Of a stretch of DNA of 64,000 nucleotides, positions 23,648 through 35,160 are shown one piece after another. Origin of the DNA: Hirundichthys speculiger (lineage: Eukaryota; Chordata; Actinopteri; Beloniformes; Exocoetidae); contig JAGFBZ010000290.1 in assembly GCA_018398805.1 (NCBI GenBank), forward strand, positions 434,001 to 498,000. Direction: 5' to 3'. The position numbers and the translations under genes are program-made. Position 1 is the stretch's first letter; the number at the start of each line of letters is the position of its first letter. Under the pieces are notes generated by a model that was given only the letters and a program-made list of their open reading frames with translations, was not told the origin of the DNA and did no database searches.

Positions 23648-23824
23648 TGTTCCGGGAAATATGGGGGCGCCGGGAAATTTGGGGACACTTCCGGGGTCAC
23701 TTCCATATTTGGCAGAAGGGGGCGTGGCCTGAAGCGCCGCAGAAAGCCGGCCACGGGCAGTCGGGGCCCCATTAGGGGGGTTCCAAACATGTCGCTGCAG
23801 TGTCTATGGAGGTTTCAGGTTGTG
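23648..23824 (+). repeat. Left terminal inverted repeat of the palindromic element
   Basis: GC-rich compared with the arrays; holds GCCGGCCACGGGCAGTCGGG and ends in GGAGGTTTCAGGTTGTG. It pairs with 27873-28038. Confidence 0.93.
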
Positions 23825-25408
23825 CTTACCTGACATTTTTGAGACATCAACAGAACATTTGAGTCGCTTTCAAAGGTTTGCATCCAAAAAGATGTCATAT
23901 TTCATCACTTTATTGTCTTTCATAAGGGGGGACCAAAAATCCCGGGATATTTGGGTCCCGCCATTAGAACTAACATTCTCTTCGCAAAATCACGTTTTTA
24001 CTGCTTACCTGACATTTTTGAGACATCAACAGAACATTTGAGTCGCGTTCAAAGGTTTGCATCCAACATGCTGTCATATTTCATCACTTTATTGTCTTTC
24101 ATAAGTGGGGACCAAAAATCCCGGGAAATTTGGAACCCGGGATATTTGGGTCCCCCCATTAGAACTAACATTCTCTTCTCAAAATCACGTTTTTACTGCT
24201 TACCTGACATTTTTGAGACATCAACAGAACATTTGAGTCGCGTTCAAAGGTTTGCATCCAACATGCTGTCATATTTCATCACTTTATTGTCTTTCATAAG
24301 TGGGGACCAAAAATCCCGGGAAATTTGGAACCCGGGATATTTGGGTCCCCCCATTAGAACTAACATTCTCTTCTCAAAATCACGTTTTTACTGCTTACCT
24401 GACATTTTTGAGACATCAACAGAACATTTGAGTCGCGTTCAAAGGTTTGCATCCAACATGCTGTCATATTTCATCACTTTATTGTCTTTCATAAGTGGGG
24501 ACCAAAAATCCCGGGATATTTGGGTCCCCCCATTAGAACTAACATTCTCTTCTCAAAATCACGTTTTTACTGCTTACCTGACATTTTTGAGACATCAACA
24601 GAACATTTGAGTCGCGTTCAAAGGTTTGCATCCAACATGCTGTCATATTTCATCACTTTATTGTCTTTCATAAGTGGGGACCAAAAATCCCGGGAAATTT
24701 GGGTCCCCCCCATTAGAACTAACATTCTCTTCTCAAAATCACGTTTTTACTGCTTACCTGACATTTTTGAGACATCAACAGAACATTTGAGTCGCGTTCA
24801 AAGGTTTGCATCCAAAAAGATGTCATATTTCATCACTTTATTGTCTTTCATAAGGGGGGACCAAAAATCCCGGGATATTTGGGTCCCACCATTAGAACTA
24901 ACATTCTCTTCTCAAAATCACGTTTTTACTGCTTACCTGACATTTTTGAGACATCAACAGAACATTTGAGTCGCGTTCAAAGACTTGCATCCAAAAAGAT
25001 GTCATATTTCATCACTTTATTGTCTTTCATAAGGGGGGACCAAAAATCCCGGGAAATTTGGAACCCGGGATATTTGGGTCCCCCCATTAGAACTAACATT
25101 CTCTTCTCAAAATCACGTTTTTACTGCTTACCTGACATTTTTGAGACATCAACAGAACATTTGAGTCGCGTTCAAAGGTTTGCATCCAACATGCTGTCAT
25201 ATTTCATCACTTTATTGTCTTTCATAAGGGGGGACCAAAAATCCCGGGATATTTGGGTCCCGCCATTAGAACTAACATTCTCTTCTCAAAATCACGTTTT
25301 TACTGCTTACCTGACATTTTTGAGACATCAACAGAACATTTGAGTCGCGTTCAAAGTTTGCATCCAACATGCTGTCATATTTCATCACTTTATTGTCTTT
25401 CATAAGGG
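23825..25408 (+). repeat. Forward tandem array, 9 units of 179/195 bp
   Basis: The marker GCTTACCTGACATTTTTGAG occurs at 23824, 24003, 24198, 24393, 24572, 24752, 24931, 25126 and 25305. Spacings are therefore 179 or 180 bp, or 195 bp when a second CCCGGG-bearing 16-bp piece is present. Each unit has a CCAAAAATCCCGGG ... TTTGGGTCCCCCC quasi-palindrome. Units come in two variants at one site (CAACATGCTGTC or CAAAAAGATGTC), which alternate irregularly, as expected from unequal exchange or conversion. Confidence 0.97.
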
Positions 25409-25450
25409 GGGACCCAAATATCCCGGGTTGCAAATTTCCCGGGATTTTTG
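25409..25450. repeat. Centre of symmetry of the palindromic element
   Basis: CATAAGGGGGGACC on the left meets GGTCCCCCCTTATG on the right, around a short asymmetric core CAAATATCCCGGGTTGCAAA. The arms reverse direction here with almost no spacer. Confidence 0.9.
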
Positions 25451-27107
25451 GTCCCCCCTTATGAAAGACAATAAAGTGATGAAATATAACATCTTTTTGG
25501 ATGCAAACCTTTGAACGCGACTCAAATGTTCTGTTGATGTCTCAAAAATGTCAGGTAAGCAGTAAAAACGTGATTTTGAGAAGAGAATGTTAGTTCTAAT
25601 GGGGGGACCCAAATTTCCTGGGATTTTTGGTCCCCACTTATGAAAGACAATAAAGTGATGAAATATAACATTTTTTTGGATGCAAACCTTTGAACGCGAC
25701 TCAAATGTTCTGTTGATGTCTCAAAAATGTCAGGTAAGCAGTAAAAACGTGATTTTGAGAAGAGAATGTTAGTTCTAATGGGGGGACCCAAATTTCCTGG
25801 GATTTTTGGTCCCCCCTTATGAAAGACAATAAAGTGATGAAATATAACATCTTTTTGGATGCAAACCTTTGAACGCGACTCAAATGTTCTGTTGATGTCT
25901 CAAAAATGTCAGGTAAGCAGTAAAAACGTGATTTTGAGAAGAGAATGTTAGTTCTAATGGTGGGACCCAAATATCCCGGGATTTTTGGTCCCCCCTTATG
26001 AAAGACAATAAAGTGATGAAATATGACATCTTTTTGGATGCAAACCTTTGAACGCGACTCAAATGTTCTGTTGATGTCTCAAAAATGTCAGGTAAGCAGT
26101 AAAAACGTGATTTTGAGAAGAGAATGTTAGTTCTAATGGGGGGACCCAAATTTCCTGGGATTTTTGGTCCCCCCTTATGAAAGACAATAAAGTGATGAAA
26201 CATGAGAGCATGTTTGATGCAAACCTTTGAACGCGACTCAAAATGTTCTGTTGATGTCTCAAAAATGTCAGGTAAGCAGTAAAAACGTGATTTTGAGAAG
26301 AGAATGTTAGTTCTAATGGGGGGACCCAAATTTCCCGGGATTTTTGGTCCCCACTTATGAAAGACAATAAAGTGATGAAATATGACAGCATGTTGGATGC
26401 AAACCTTTGAACGCGACTCAAATGTTCTGTTGATGTCTCAAAAATGTCAGGTAAGCAGTAAAAACGTGATTTTGAGAAGAGAATGTTAGTTCTAATGGGG
26501 GGACCCAAATTTCCTGGGATTTTTGGTCCCCCCTTATGAAAGACAATAAAGTGATGAAACATGAGAGCATGTTTGATGCAAACCTTTGAACGCGACTCAA
26601 AATGTTCTGTTGATGTCTCAAAAATGTCAGGTAAGCAGTGAAAACGTGATTTTGAGAAGAGAATGTTAGTTCTAATGGGGGGACCCAAATATCCCGGGTT
26701 GCAAATTTCCCGGGATTTTTGGTCCCCCCTTATGAAAGACAATAAAGTGATGAAATATAACATCTTTTTGGATGCAAACCTTTGAACGCGACTCAAATGT
26801 TTTGTTGATGTCTCAAAAATGTCAGGTAAGCAGTAAAAACGTGATTTGGAGAAGAGAATGTTAGTTCTAATGGGGGGACCCAAATATCCCGGGATTTTTG
26901 GTCCCCCCACAATAAAGTGATGAAACATGACAGCATGTTGGATGCAAACCTTTGAAAATGACTCAAATGTTCTGTTGATGTCTCAAAAATGTCAGGTAAG
27001 CAGTAAAAACGTGATTTGGAGAAGAGAATGTTAGTTCTAACGGGGGGACCCAAATATCCCGGGTTCCAAATATCCCGGGATTTTTGGTCCCCACTTATGA
27101 AAGACAC
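25451..27107 (-). repeat. Inverted tandem array, 9 units
   Basis: Same unit as the forward array, opposite strand. The marker CAGGTAAGC ends at 25560, 25739, 25918, 26097, 26277, 26456, 26636, 26831 and 27001, giving spacings of 179, 179, 179, 180, 179, 180, 195 and 170. The last unit is shortened. Open frames of 70-289 codons on minus are by-products of the repeat, not proteins. Confidence 0.97.
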
Positions 27108-27110
27108 TAA

Positions 27111-27840
27111 AGCCGGGCATACATTGTACGATATTTTAAATCGTTTGATTCAGCCCTATCTCAAACTGCACGACTAGATCGCTGAGTTCAAAAGTTCACA
27201 GCCCACGAGTAATGCTCTCACACTGTACGGCCCGATGCTCTGATGCGACTTGACTGCTTACACTATACGTTCATAACGCACCTAAGGGTGCGTTCGAAAT
27301 GAGCCAGGCCTGCGCAGAATCGATCACCGGTGGGCGGGGCACAATGCAGATAAGAACACGTTTCATGCAACAGGAAGATCACTTTTATTTTAACTTCAAT
27401 CAGCGATCGAGGACACTTTATCTAAGAACGTGGTCTGCAAACTACATACAGGTGACCTAACAGGAAGTAAGTGTCTCCTCCTGAATGCTGGAAACTGTCC
27501 GACTTGACTGCAGCTTTTTGTCTCCACCTCCTGCTGCGGCCGCCTGATCTCGTCTACTCGCCAGGCGAGCCGCAGTTCATCTCAAACGCACCTACTGCTT
27601 CTACTGTGGGATACCTTCACGAGGAGCGACCAGGATTTCAAACAAGTTTGATTTCCTTGCGAGCACACGATTTGTGATCGGGAGCTCGTCGGGAGGTGTT
27701 GATCTCTCGTCGTTACCCCACGTATACTGCACGTAGCACGACCCACGATAGGGTCGAAATTCGGCCCGATCCAAAAAATAGTCGCACGACTGGAAAATCG
27801 GCTCAAAACGAGCCGACAGTCACACAGTGTATGCCCGGCT
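27111..27840. mobile_element. PIF/Harbinger-type MITE in the right arm
   Basis: Inverted ends AGCCGGGCATACATTGTACG and, on minus, AGCCGGGCATACACTGTGTG. The 3-bp duplication TAA lies at 27108-27110 and 27841-27843. TWA duplications are the mark of PIF/Harbinger insertions. The interior has no transposase. Confidence 0.85.
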
Positions 27841-27872
27841 TAAAGCCGGCTAATATCGATCCATAACAATGA

Positions 27873-28038
27873 CACAACCTGAAACCTCCATAGACACTGC
27901 AGCGACATGTTTGGAACCCCCCCTAATGGGGCCCCGACTGCCCGTGGCCGGCTTTCTGCGGCGCTTCAGGCCGCGCCCCCTTCTGCCAAATATGGAAGTG
28001 TCCCCAAATTTCCCAGCGCCCCCATATTTCCCGGAACA
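27873..28038 (-). repeat. Right terminal inverted repeat of the palindromic element
   Basis: Begins CACAACCTGAAACCTCCATA and ends ATATTTCCCGGAACA; it is the inverse of 23648-23824. Confidence 0.93.
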
Positions 28039-28042
28039 CAGG

Positions 28043-31000
28043 CAGGTCAGTGTAGTACCCATTACCTTCTTCTTCCTCAGTCACATCTTCACAGTGGTGT
28101 AGAATCTGGTATATATCAGTCTAGTTCACTTGCTCTGGACTCACATTCTCAAATGCACATGCAGTCGGCCTCACTGCTTCAACACTGGACCACTGGAGCT
28201 AAGATTTTAACACAAAAATTAAAAAAGACATCTTACTCCACTTAAGAGACCAGTAAATTACTATGATTTCCCTTAGTGTATACAATAGTATTTGATGCTT
28301 TATTAAGGTTTGGAACTTCATTTAAGCTTTAACATCTTGTTACAGTGAAGTGGCATTTAACATGTTAAAATTACTATCATGTACCACAGATCACAACAAC
28401 CTTCTCATCCACCGACTCATCTCCCTCCAGGGGGATGACTTTTTTCCCTCAGGTTGCTTTTGAGAAAAAAATAGAAAATGCATTTCATTCAGAGGAGAGC
28501 AAAAATTGAGCTGTATTGATCATCTCCTACTTTTGAACCCTTGACTTGCAAACTTTCATGCAAAAAACGAAATAGTTCTCAAGTCCATATTAGTGCGTAA
28601 AGATAATGAATATAATTCACATGTTCGCCAAGTGGTAGCAGTAGGTGTCCATGATGCTGGTCAGTGCTACTGTCTTATCTATGAAAAGAAAAAGAAGGTT
28701 GAAGACAATAGGGGTCTCATTATAAGCCTAAACCTGAGCCATTGATGCTATTGAGGTTTTACAACAGTCCAGTCAGAATCTTCTCATCCTCCATCTGTTG
28801 TTGATGATTCTTTTGATGATTAAAAACCAATGAGAAATACTGTTAATATGTCCAAATCTAAATATGCCTGAATCTAAACCTATTATGTACACATATCAAT
28901 ACAGTATAGTACAAATGCTTGACATCCAAACAAAATGACTAATGAAGAGCCTCTCAGAATGACAGACTATACTGTCAGCCCAGTGGTGCCTGAAAAGTGA
29001 CAGAGTACAGTGTTATTTTTCCAGGTACCATCAGACTGCCCAAATACCTCTTTTTTCCAAGTATAAGGGAAGGTTAAAACTCAACAAAACTATAAAAATA
29101 GAGTAAGGCAGGACGTGAATTGGTATGTTAATTGTTTCATAAGACCACTGAGTTGTACTATTCAATCACATCATTTTCCAGATCAATCAACAGTAAATAA
29201 TATAGCCATTTTATTTCCAAAAACCAAGATAATGCTTCATATTTAAACTCCTCAGCCAAAGATGCCTTGCATGTATCACCACATGGCATAGTCATAATGT
29301 GAGGGATGTTCATCTTACGTAAGACATAAATTTAACATCAAACCTTATTGTTAAATTCAAAGCATTGGGTATGTATTTCATTTTCAAAACCTTACCAAGT
29401 TGCTTGACAGCGGATATGTGACCAAAAAGGGTGGGGTAGGGGGGTGGGGCAGATAAAATGAAGAGGAAAAGTGTCAAGAATAGAACTTTCAACAGAATAT
29501 AACAGTGATATTTGTAGTAAATGAGGAAAATTTGAGTCTTCCAGGACTCAAATTCAGTTCTCCCAGGTGACAGTCAGTGTGCTAGAACAATCTGCCACCT
29601 TCCCCAGAATAAGTTTTCATTTGTGGTTTATAAACCTGACAGTAACCTGAGAGTAGTAAAGGTTGGGTCAGACATGTTTCCAAAAAAGGAAAAATCAGAT
29701 AGGAATATGAGAATTGTAAATCTTGTACATATTTGTGCTTTCTAGAACACTACAATGGTGACTTCGCTGCTTCCAGTATATCTTTACCCTCCTCATAGTC
29801 TTTTGTTAATTTTGCTTATCTATTTTTATACAATACAGCTTCTTCTATACAGTTTCTACAAGGACCTTGTTTATTTTCTGTGTTTGGATCTTATTGATTT
29901 GGTTGATCATATGCATATGTATATATGCGTGAGTGTGTGTGCGTGTATGTGTGTGTGTATGTGTGTTTATATGTGCCATCCTCATCATTTTGCCTTTCCT
30001 TTTTACTTAAATGTCAGTCACTCTCTGGAATATCCCTGTCCTGGTCTGTCCTTTCTTTACACTCTCTTGTAACAACTCTTTCTAAAACCTCCTTTTGAGT
30101 TACCTCTACCAGTCTGTTCCTCTCTGTATATATACAGAGAGTCCTGCACACCAAGTCCTGCAACATTGTGGCCATATATCTGTGTGGACTGTATAAAGTA
30201 CAACCATTTCTGCACAGGCACATGCTCTCCAAGCAAATGGATATACATACAAAATAAACAAGGTCTCATTTATAGGAGGGGAGTAAAAAGGCTGTCATGA
30301 TATGGAACTCTTGAACAAACTTAAACACAGATTCACACACACAGCCTTTAAGAAAGATGAAGAGACATCCTGTATAACAGAAGCAACAGTAATGAACTAA
30401 GCATCATCACAGAGCAGCTCACCCGCTCACAACGTTTCTCCATTTACAATGTATATTTATATTATGTAAAGCTGAATCTACAATAAATCCTGTTTTGGTT
30501 CAGCTCACAGTCCTGTCATTAAGACTTTGCCTCAAAAAGCCAAAACAACAAACAAAAACAGCGAACAGCTGTGTCAACCACTGCTAGAGAATGACACGCT
30601 TTTATCGCTGTGGTAAAGGTCCTGTAGCTATATTGTAGCGACGTAATGTAAAAAGTGAAGTGATGGCACAAACCACCAGGTTAGAAATGTACCTTGTAGA
30701 GGTATAGACCGGAAACCACAAAAAAATGTTTCAATCTAGCAATGCCAAAAGAGATACAGCATATGTTAACTCTGGGGTTTTTGATGTTAATTCTGGATAG
30801 GATGTTAAAAGCCAGTGAGACTGTAGACTTTAGGATTGGTGGAGATGTCAGCAACACATTAGAATTAACACAGAGAGCAGCTGTTTGTTCTCTGCTTCAA
30901 GCCAGGAACTAAATTGTTTGTTTGTTGTTGGTTTTTTTTGTATGTTTTTTTTATGATCACATCTGACATAATGGAAGTCTCCTTGCCTGAATTATTGTTT

Positions 31001-31727
31001 CAAAGACATTTTATTTATAAGATTTTAAATTTGTAGTGCTACTGAAAATCCATTCTTATTAGCTAAAAGTGATTTTTTTCCCCAACTTTTCCCATAACTT
31101 ACCTTCTTTTTTCTGTCATACTCCAGGCACTATTTAGTCTATCTCATTCACCCATGTGTCATTTTCTATTTTTCACTCTACCAAACTTATTTTATCTCTC
31201 CCACAAATAGTCTTTTTTCAAGTCAATCCTTCTTCTCCAATGTAATCACCTTTACTTCTTTTCTTTCTCTTTCGTCAGAGTAATAAGACCGAGAGCTAAG
31301 TGTTGAGTGCCATCATCATGTTGTTTCAGTTCCAGGGATCTTCCCTACTTTTTGTTTTCTTAGTCTTGCTGTCAAACATCAAGATGAAACTTTTCTTATC
31401 TTCCTCTGTAACTTGCAATCCACTATTTTCACTGTCCAATAGTCATGCAGGCACATTTTGTCTTCTTCTTTGGTCTCAAAATAAATTTTTCACACACCCA
31501 CTGTATGAGTCTTTTACTGCAGACACTAGAATATTTAATCTCCACAAACCCTGTGCTGACAAAAACTAATTGTGTTACACTGAAATGTGCTCCTTTGTGT
31601 TCATTTAGTAAGTTCGCTGAAAATATTACAGTAAAAATATAGTAAAGTTTTTAAAGTCACAGGTCAAAAAATAACATTTCTGTGCTAAAATCCGAACCCT
31701 GAAGTGCTGACTGGAAAGAGTGTATAT
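28043..31727. other. Long plain non-coding stretch
   Basis: No transposon end, RNA gene or coding homology recognised over about 3.7 kb, apart from a short TG-rich run at 29932-29972. Small open frames at 29755-30072 and 31300-31569 have no recognisable domain. It could be ordinary unique intergenic or intronic DNA. Confidence 0.5.
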
Positions 31728-31840
31728 ACAAATTTTAGGCATGCCGTGATTTTTGAATAAAAAAAAGGTTAGAAAAAAAAAAATTAAAATACGATTTAAA
31801 TCAATTTAATTAAACCATGAATCGCGATGTGGTCTCCAGG

Positions 31841-31854
31841 CCAGCAGAGGGCAC
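31841..31854 (+). promoter_or_regulatory. CTCF-like core motif
   Basis: CCAGCAGAGGGCAC inside the hAT-type element fits the CTCF core fairly well. Binding is inferred. Confidence 0.35.
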
Positions 31855-32411
31855 ACTCGAGTCAAACTACATTCTTGTTCAATGTCACTATATGCGGCGC
31901 TAGTGTGATGTCCTACGTACTATTGCAGTTACACCTCTGCGCAGCTAGATGGAGCCCGTCACCAGTAAGTGAATGGAGCACATGCCAGCAGGATCTGATG
32001 TAAAATGGAGGATCACATGACACACTCAGGGTTAGAAAGTTTTTTGCAGTCCAGAATTTGTTTTTATTGACTGAATTATTAATGTTGTTCTTGAAACCGA
32101 AAATAACTCAACCTTGATGGTTATGTACGTAGTTGTTAACATCATCATTGCAGTTATTATACTTTACGGTTGTTGCTTATTCACAGTTCATAGCCTCAGA
32201 TTTTGAGAATAAAATTTATCAAATAGTACTATACCTTGATCTTAAATAACATGGAAACTTGACACGTGCCTTAACTTAAGTATGGAGCCGTACTTCGTAA
32301 AAGAGATGAAATCATTAAAATATTTAACAATACAGCAGAATGTTATCTCTGTTTGATTTTTTTCTATAGTAATTGTACAATAAAAAGTTGTTTTTATGAA
32401 TAACCATATTA

Positions 32412-32894
32412 CAGTAATCCCTCACACTTCGCGGTTAATGGGGGCTGTGACCCCTCCACCCCCACCCCACCCCCGCCAATGGTGAAAACCGCAATGTGGA
32501 TGTACATGTACATGTATATGTACATACAGTATACATGTACGCGCGTACGCAAAATCTACGGAATGTACACTCACTTTGACGATCTCTCCTCTGTGCGTGG
32601 CTGACAAGAGCAAGAGATGGGAGATGCGGGGACGCGTGTCAGCCAATCAGTGTACAGACCACCGACGGCATAGTAATGTCCGTCATAGCAGCCAATCACA
32701 GGCCTCGATTTTCATTACATGGGGCACCCCGTGTCAGCTCTTGTTGCTTTCCAAGACTTGTTCTTGATGTGATGTGTTTTGCTTCAGCCTCGTGCGCTTC
32801 GTTTAAATTTTTTTTTCAAATTTCTTTCAAATAATTTTGAATATTTTTGAAACCTCCGCGATGTACTGAGACCGCGAATTGTGAGGGATTACAG
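32412..32894. mobile_element. Tigger-like MITE (CAGTAATCCCTC ends)
   Basis: TA-flanked (32410-32411, 32895-32896), with ends CAGTAATCCCTCACACTTCG and, on minus, CTGTAATCCCTCACAATTCG. CGCGGTT/CCGCGA words follow each end. Nested in the hAT at 31736-33776. Confidence 0.88.
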
Positions 32895-33499
32895 TATCTT
32901 CATCATATTATTATTTTTTTTTCACAAAACTATATTTGAAAAATAGGGGTTGTCTTTTTATCAAAGTCGTCCTATATTCGGGCCAATACGGTAAATTGGT
33001 AAAATTGTTCAGTCAATTTTGTTCAGACAAAAATAAATATGCCTTAGTTTGTGCCGGGCTTATCTAGCTCAGGAATAATTAAAAAACAAAATATCTAATG
33101 CAGTATTGATTTGGAAAGAGTGTAAAAAAAAAAAAAAAAAAGACCAGTTTTGTTATGTTTGTATAATGCCTTAGTTTATGCCTGGCTTAAATAAGGGTTG
33201 ACTTGTTATCTACTTAAAGAAAAAAAATATTGATATTGTACTAATTTATTGAAAAAGAGGGCAGGCCTATTGTAGAAAAAAAGAAAAACAAAAACAGGAT
33301 TTGACATATTTGAGAGTTCATAAAACAGTTTCCACTTTCCAGTCATTTGCTATGCAGGTATAAAAAGAATAAGAAAAAAACAGTATTGTAAAAAAAAAAA
33401 AAAAAAAAAGAAGAAGAAAAAGAGAACTGAGTGTAAGAGAAAACGCTAAAGTATTGTTAAAAAGGAAAAGGATGGCATTGTGTAAGAGAAATAATAATA

Positions 33500-33665
33500 C
33501 AGTGATCCTTTGCCAATTTGTGTTTTAAGCTCCGTGGTTTTAGTTATTCGCTGATTTTTCAGAAATATATAATATAATAAAAAAATCAAGAAAAATTTGC
33601 GGAAACATCACAGGATCCCCATTGACCGCCGGTCCCCATTGACCATGAAAAATAAGGGATCACTG
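33500..33665. mobile_element. Short Tigger-like MITE
   Basis: 166 bp, TA-flanked, from CAGTGATCCTTTGCCAATTT to ATAAGGGATCACTG. Nested in the same hAT, downstream of poly(A) runs at 33125 and 33389. Confidence 0.82.
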
Positions 33666-33784
33666 TAAAAACCTTTAAAAAAATCACTAATTTGCCTGTA
33701 AATTAATTTTGTGTTGTACATATTTCAAAACGTGGTTTGAACTGTATCGTGAGTTGAGAGAATCGTGGCATGCCTAACAGATTA

Positions 33785-34642
33785 AACAAAAAAATAAGAT
33801 TAAAAAAAACCTGCAGTATTGGTCAATTGGTAATTTAATCACCCTGCATTTAGTTACTTTTCTATTCAGAGATTCAAGGATATAAGGCATTGAATCAGCA
33901 TTGGTGTATAACATAGCACCACAATAGAGTCATTCTACTTTGATAATGACTCAAAACTCTGGTAGATTGTACATTCTGAAAGCTCTGTGTGTTGTGGTGA
34001 GCACCATGTTTGTTCTCCCTCTCCTACTGCTCCCCAATCAATTTGCTGTTTTTGGTTATCTTGCTAAACCAATAAGCTTCCAGTCATGTCCCTTGGAGGC
34101 AGAGACTGATTTGGGGAGACTACATGTGCAGGGCTTAAAGCATTCCGGCACCGCCGGATTTCCGGCGAGCGCCGTTTCGCTGGAGGGGAAGGGGGGAATC
34201 TTATATTTTAAAAATGTCTGATTGATATTACTTTTGAGTTCATAAGTTCATCTGCCAATGATATGAGAAGAACACAACTCTCTCTAAAAGTAACAGAGCA
34301 GGTTTTGGAAAAATGTGCTTCAACCAAGTCCCCGAGTCCGATGTTGCATAGATGCTCGGTTCCCCGAGCAGAGAGAATATCGTCGGAAAGTAGGGTGGAG
34401 AGTAAAATCATGAATCCTGGGGAAGATGCTCTCCTAATTGACAAAGGATTAAAAAATGGTGCTGGGCGTGGATAGAAGAGAGAGGGGAAAAAAAACGATT
34501 AGCCTTTTGGTAGCTGGTGTAAGAAGTTAAGAGAAACAGGTGCTTCTGCACTTTGTGCTCCAGAAAGCTCGTATATGCAACTCGCTATAACAAAGTCCCA
34601 CCACGTTACGAATCAGAGCCGCTCTTAGAGCAGCTGTTTGGA
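33785..34642. other. Non-coding stretch, no feature recognised
   Basis: A GC-rich patch at 34143-34185 (GCACCGCCGGATTTCCGGCG) is a small inverted repeat. Nothing else recognised. Confidence 0.4.
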
Positions 34643-34650
34643 CTCTACAA

Positions 34651-35152
34651 CAGCCTTTTTTTGCGCCATGGACCGGTTAAATGTCAGCCAATATTTTCTC
34701 GGACCAGTCTGTAAAATGTGCAGAAGATAAATACACTAAATAAAATGATACGACCGGCATAAAAACTGCGGTATTTTCTATATATTATAATAAACATGAA
34801 TCTGCTGTGTATTCACGTGCAACTTTATGAGAAGTGTCCTCGGAACATCGCGCCAACAACAGAACATCGGTAACATCCTCTCCACACAAAGACACTTTCT
34901 GAAGACGATTGTTTTTTACTCATTTTGCTACGTGACCCAGACACGGGTCTGGAAGTCTTGGTCATGTGTCAAAAATCAGTCATAGACGGATGTAATGGAG
35001 ATAATCCGGTCATTTTTCAAAATAAAACATCATTTAGACTTGGATAATAAATCAAACAGTAATAATGGAAGTTATTTATTTTTTCTCTGCGGTCCGGTAC
35101 CAAATGACTCACGGATTGGTGCCGGGCCGGAACCTGGGGTTGGGGACCCCTG
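34651..35152. mobile_element. hAT-type MITE with perfect 8-bp TSD
   Basis: CTCTACAA is duplicated at 34643-34650 and 35153-35160. The right end reads GTTGGGGACCCCTG, the inverse of the CAGGGGTCCCCAAC start common in vertebrate hAT elements; the left end is decayed (CAGCCTTTTTTTGCGCC) but keeps GGACCGG. Confidence 0.87.
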
Positions 35153-35160
35153 CTCTACAA

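Larger units (their letters stand above)
23648..28038. mobile_element. Large near-palindromic element: TIRs enclosing opposed tandem arrays
   Basis: Outer ends are TGTTCCGGGAAATATGGGGG on the left and its inverse on the right, flanked by CAGG at 23644-23647 and 28039-28042. The two ~170-bp terminal inverted repeats (23648-23824 and 27873-28038) are almost identical; the left has an extra ~11 bp. Inside, nine tandem units run forward and nine run inverted, meeting near 25424. A Harbinger-type MITE (27111-27840) was added to the right arm. Without it the element is about 3.66 kb. No transposase or other protein is encoded; long open frames merely follow the repeat. It does not match a family I can name; TIRs plus a short direct duplication suggest a non-autonomous DNA transposon with captured or internally amplified satellite. 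Confidence 0.88.
31736..33776. mobile_element. hAT-type non-autonomous element, 2 kb
   Basis: Inverted ends TAGGCATGCCGTGATTTTT and, on minus, TAGGCATGCCACGATTCTCT. Flanks ACAAATTT (31728-31735) and ACAGATTA (33777-33784) agree at 6 of 8. Two Tigger-like MITEs sit inside. A TGCCTTAGTTTGTGCCGGGC word recurs at 33043 and 33166, suggesting an internal duplication. Confidence 0.72.

Noticed and set aside
23951..26928. Long open frames (up to 289 codons) repeating IRTNILFSKSRFYCLPDIFE-type peptide on both strands
   Set aside because: They follow the tandem unit, switch frame with 179-bp units, lack any known domain, and appear equally in the inverted array. Non-coding satellite.
23820..27110. CRISPR-like array
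   Set aside because: Units of 179/195 bp with no unique spacers, in an AT-rich eukaryotic context; a tandem satellite.
29755..30072. 105-codon frame with hydrophobic start as a secreted or membrane peptide
   Set aside because: Passes through a TG microsatellite and has no splice or promoter support.
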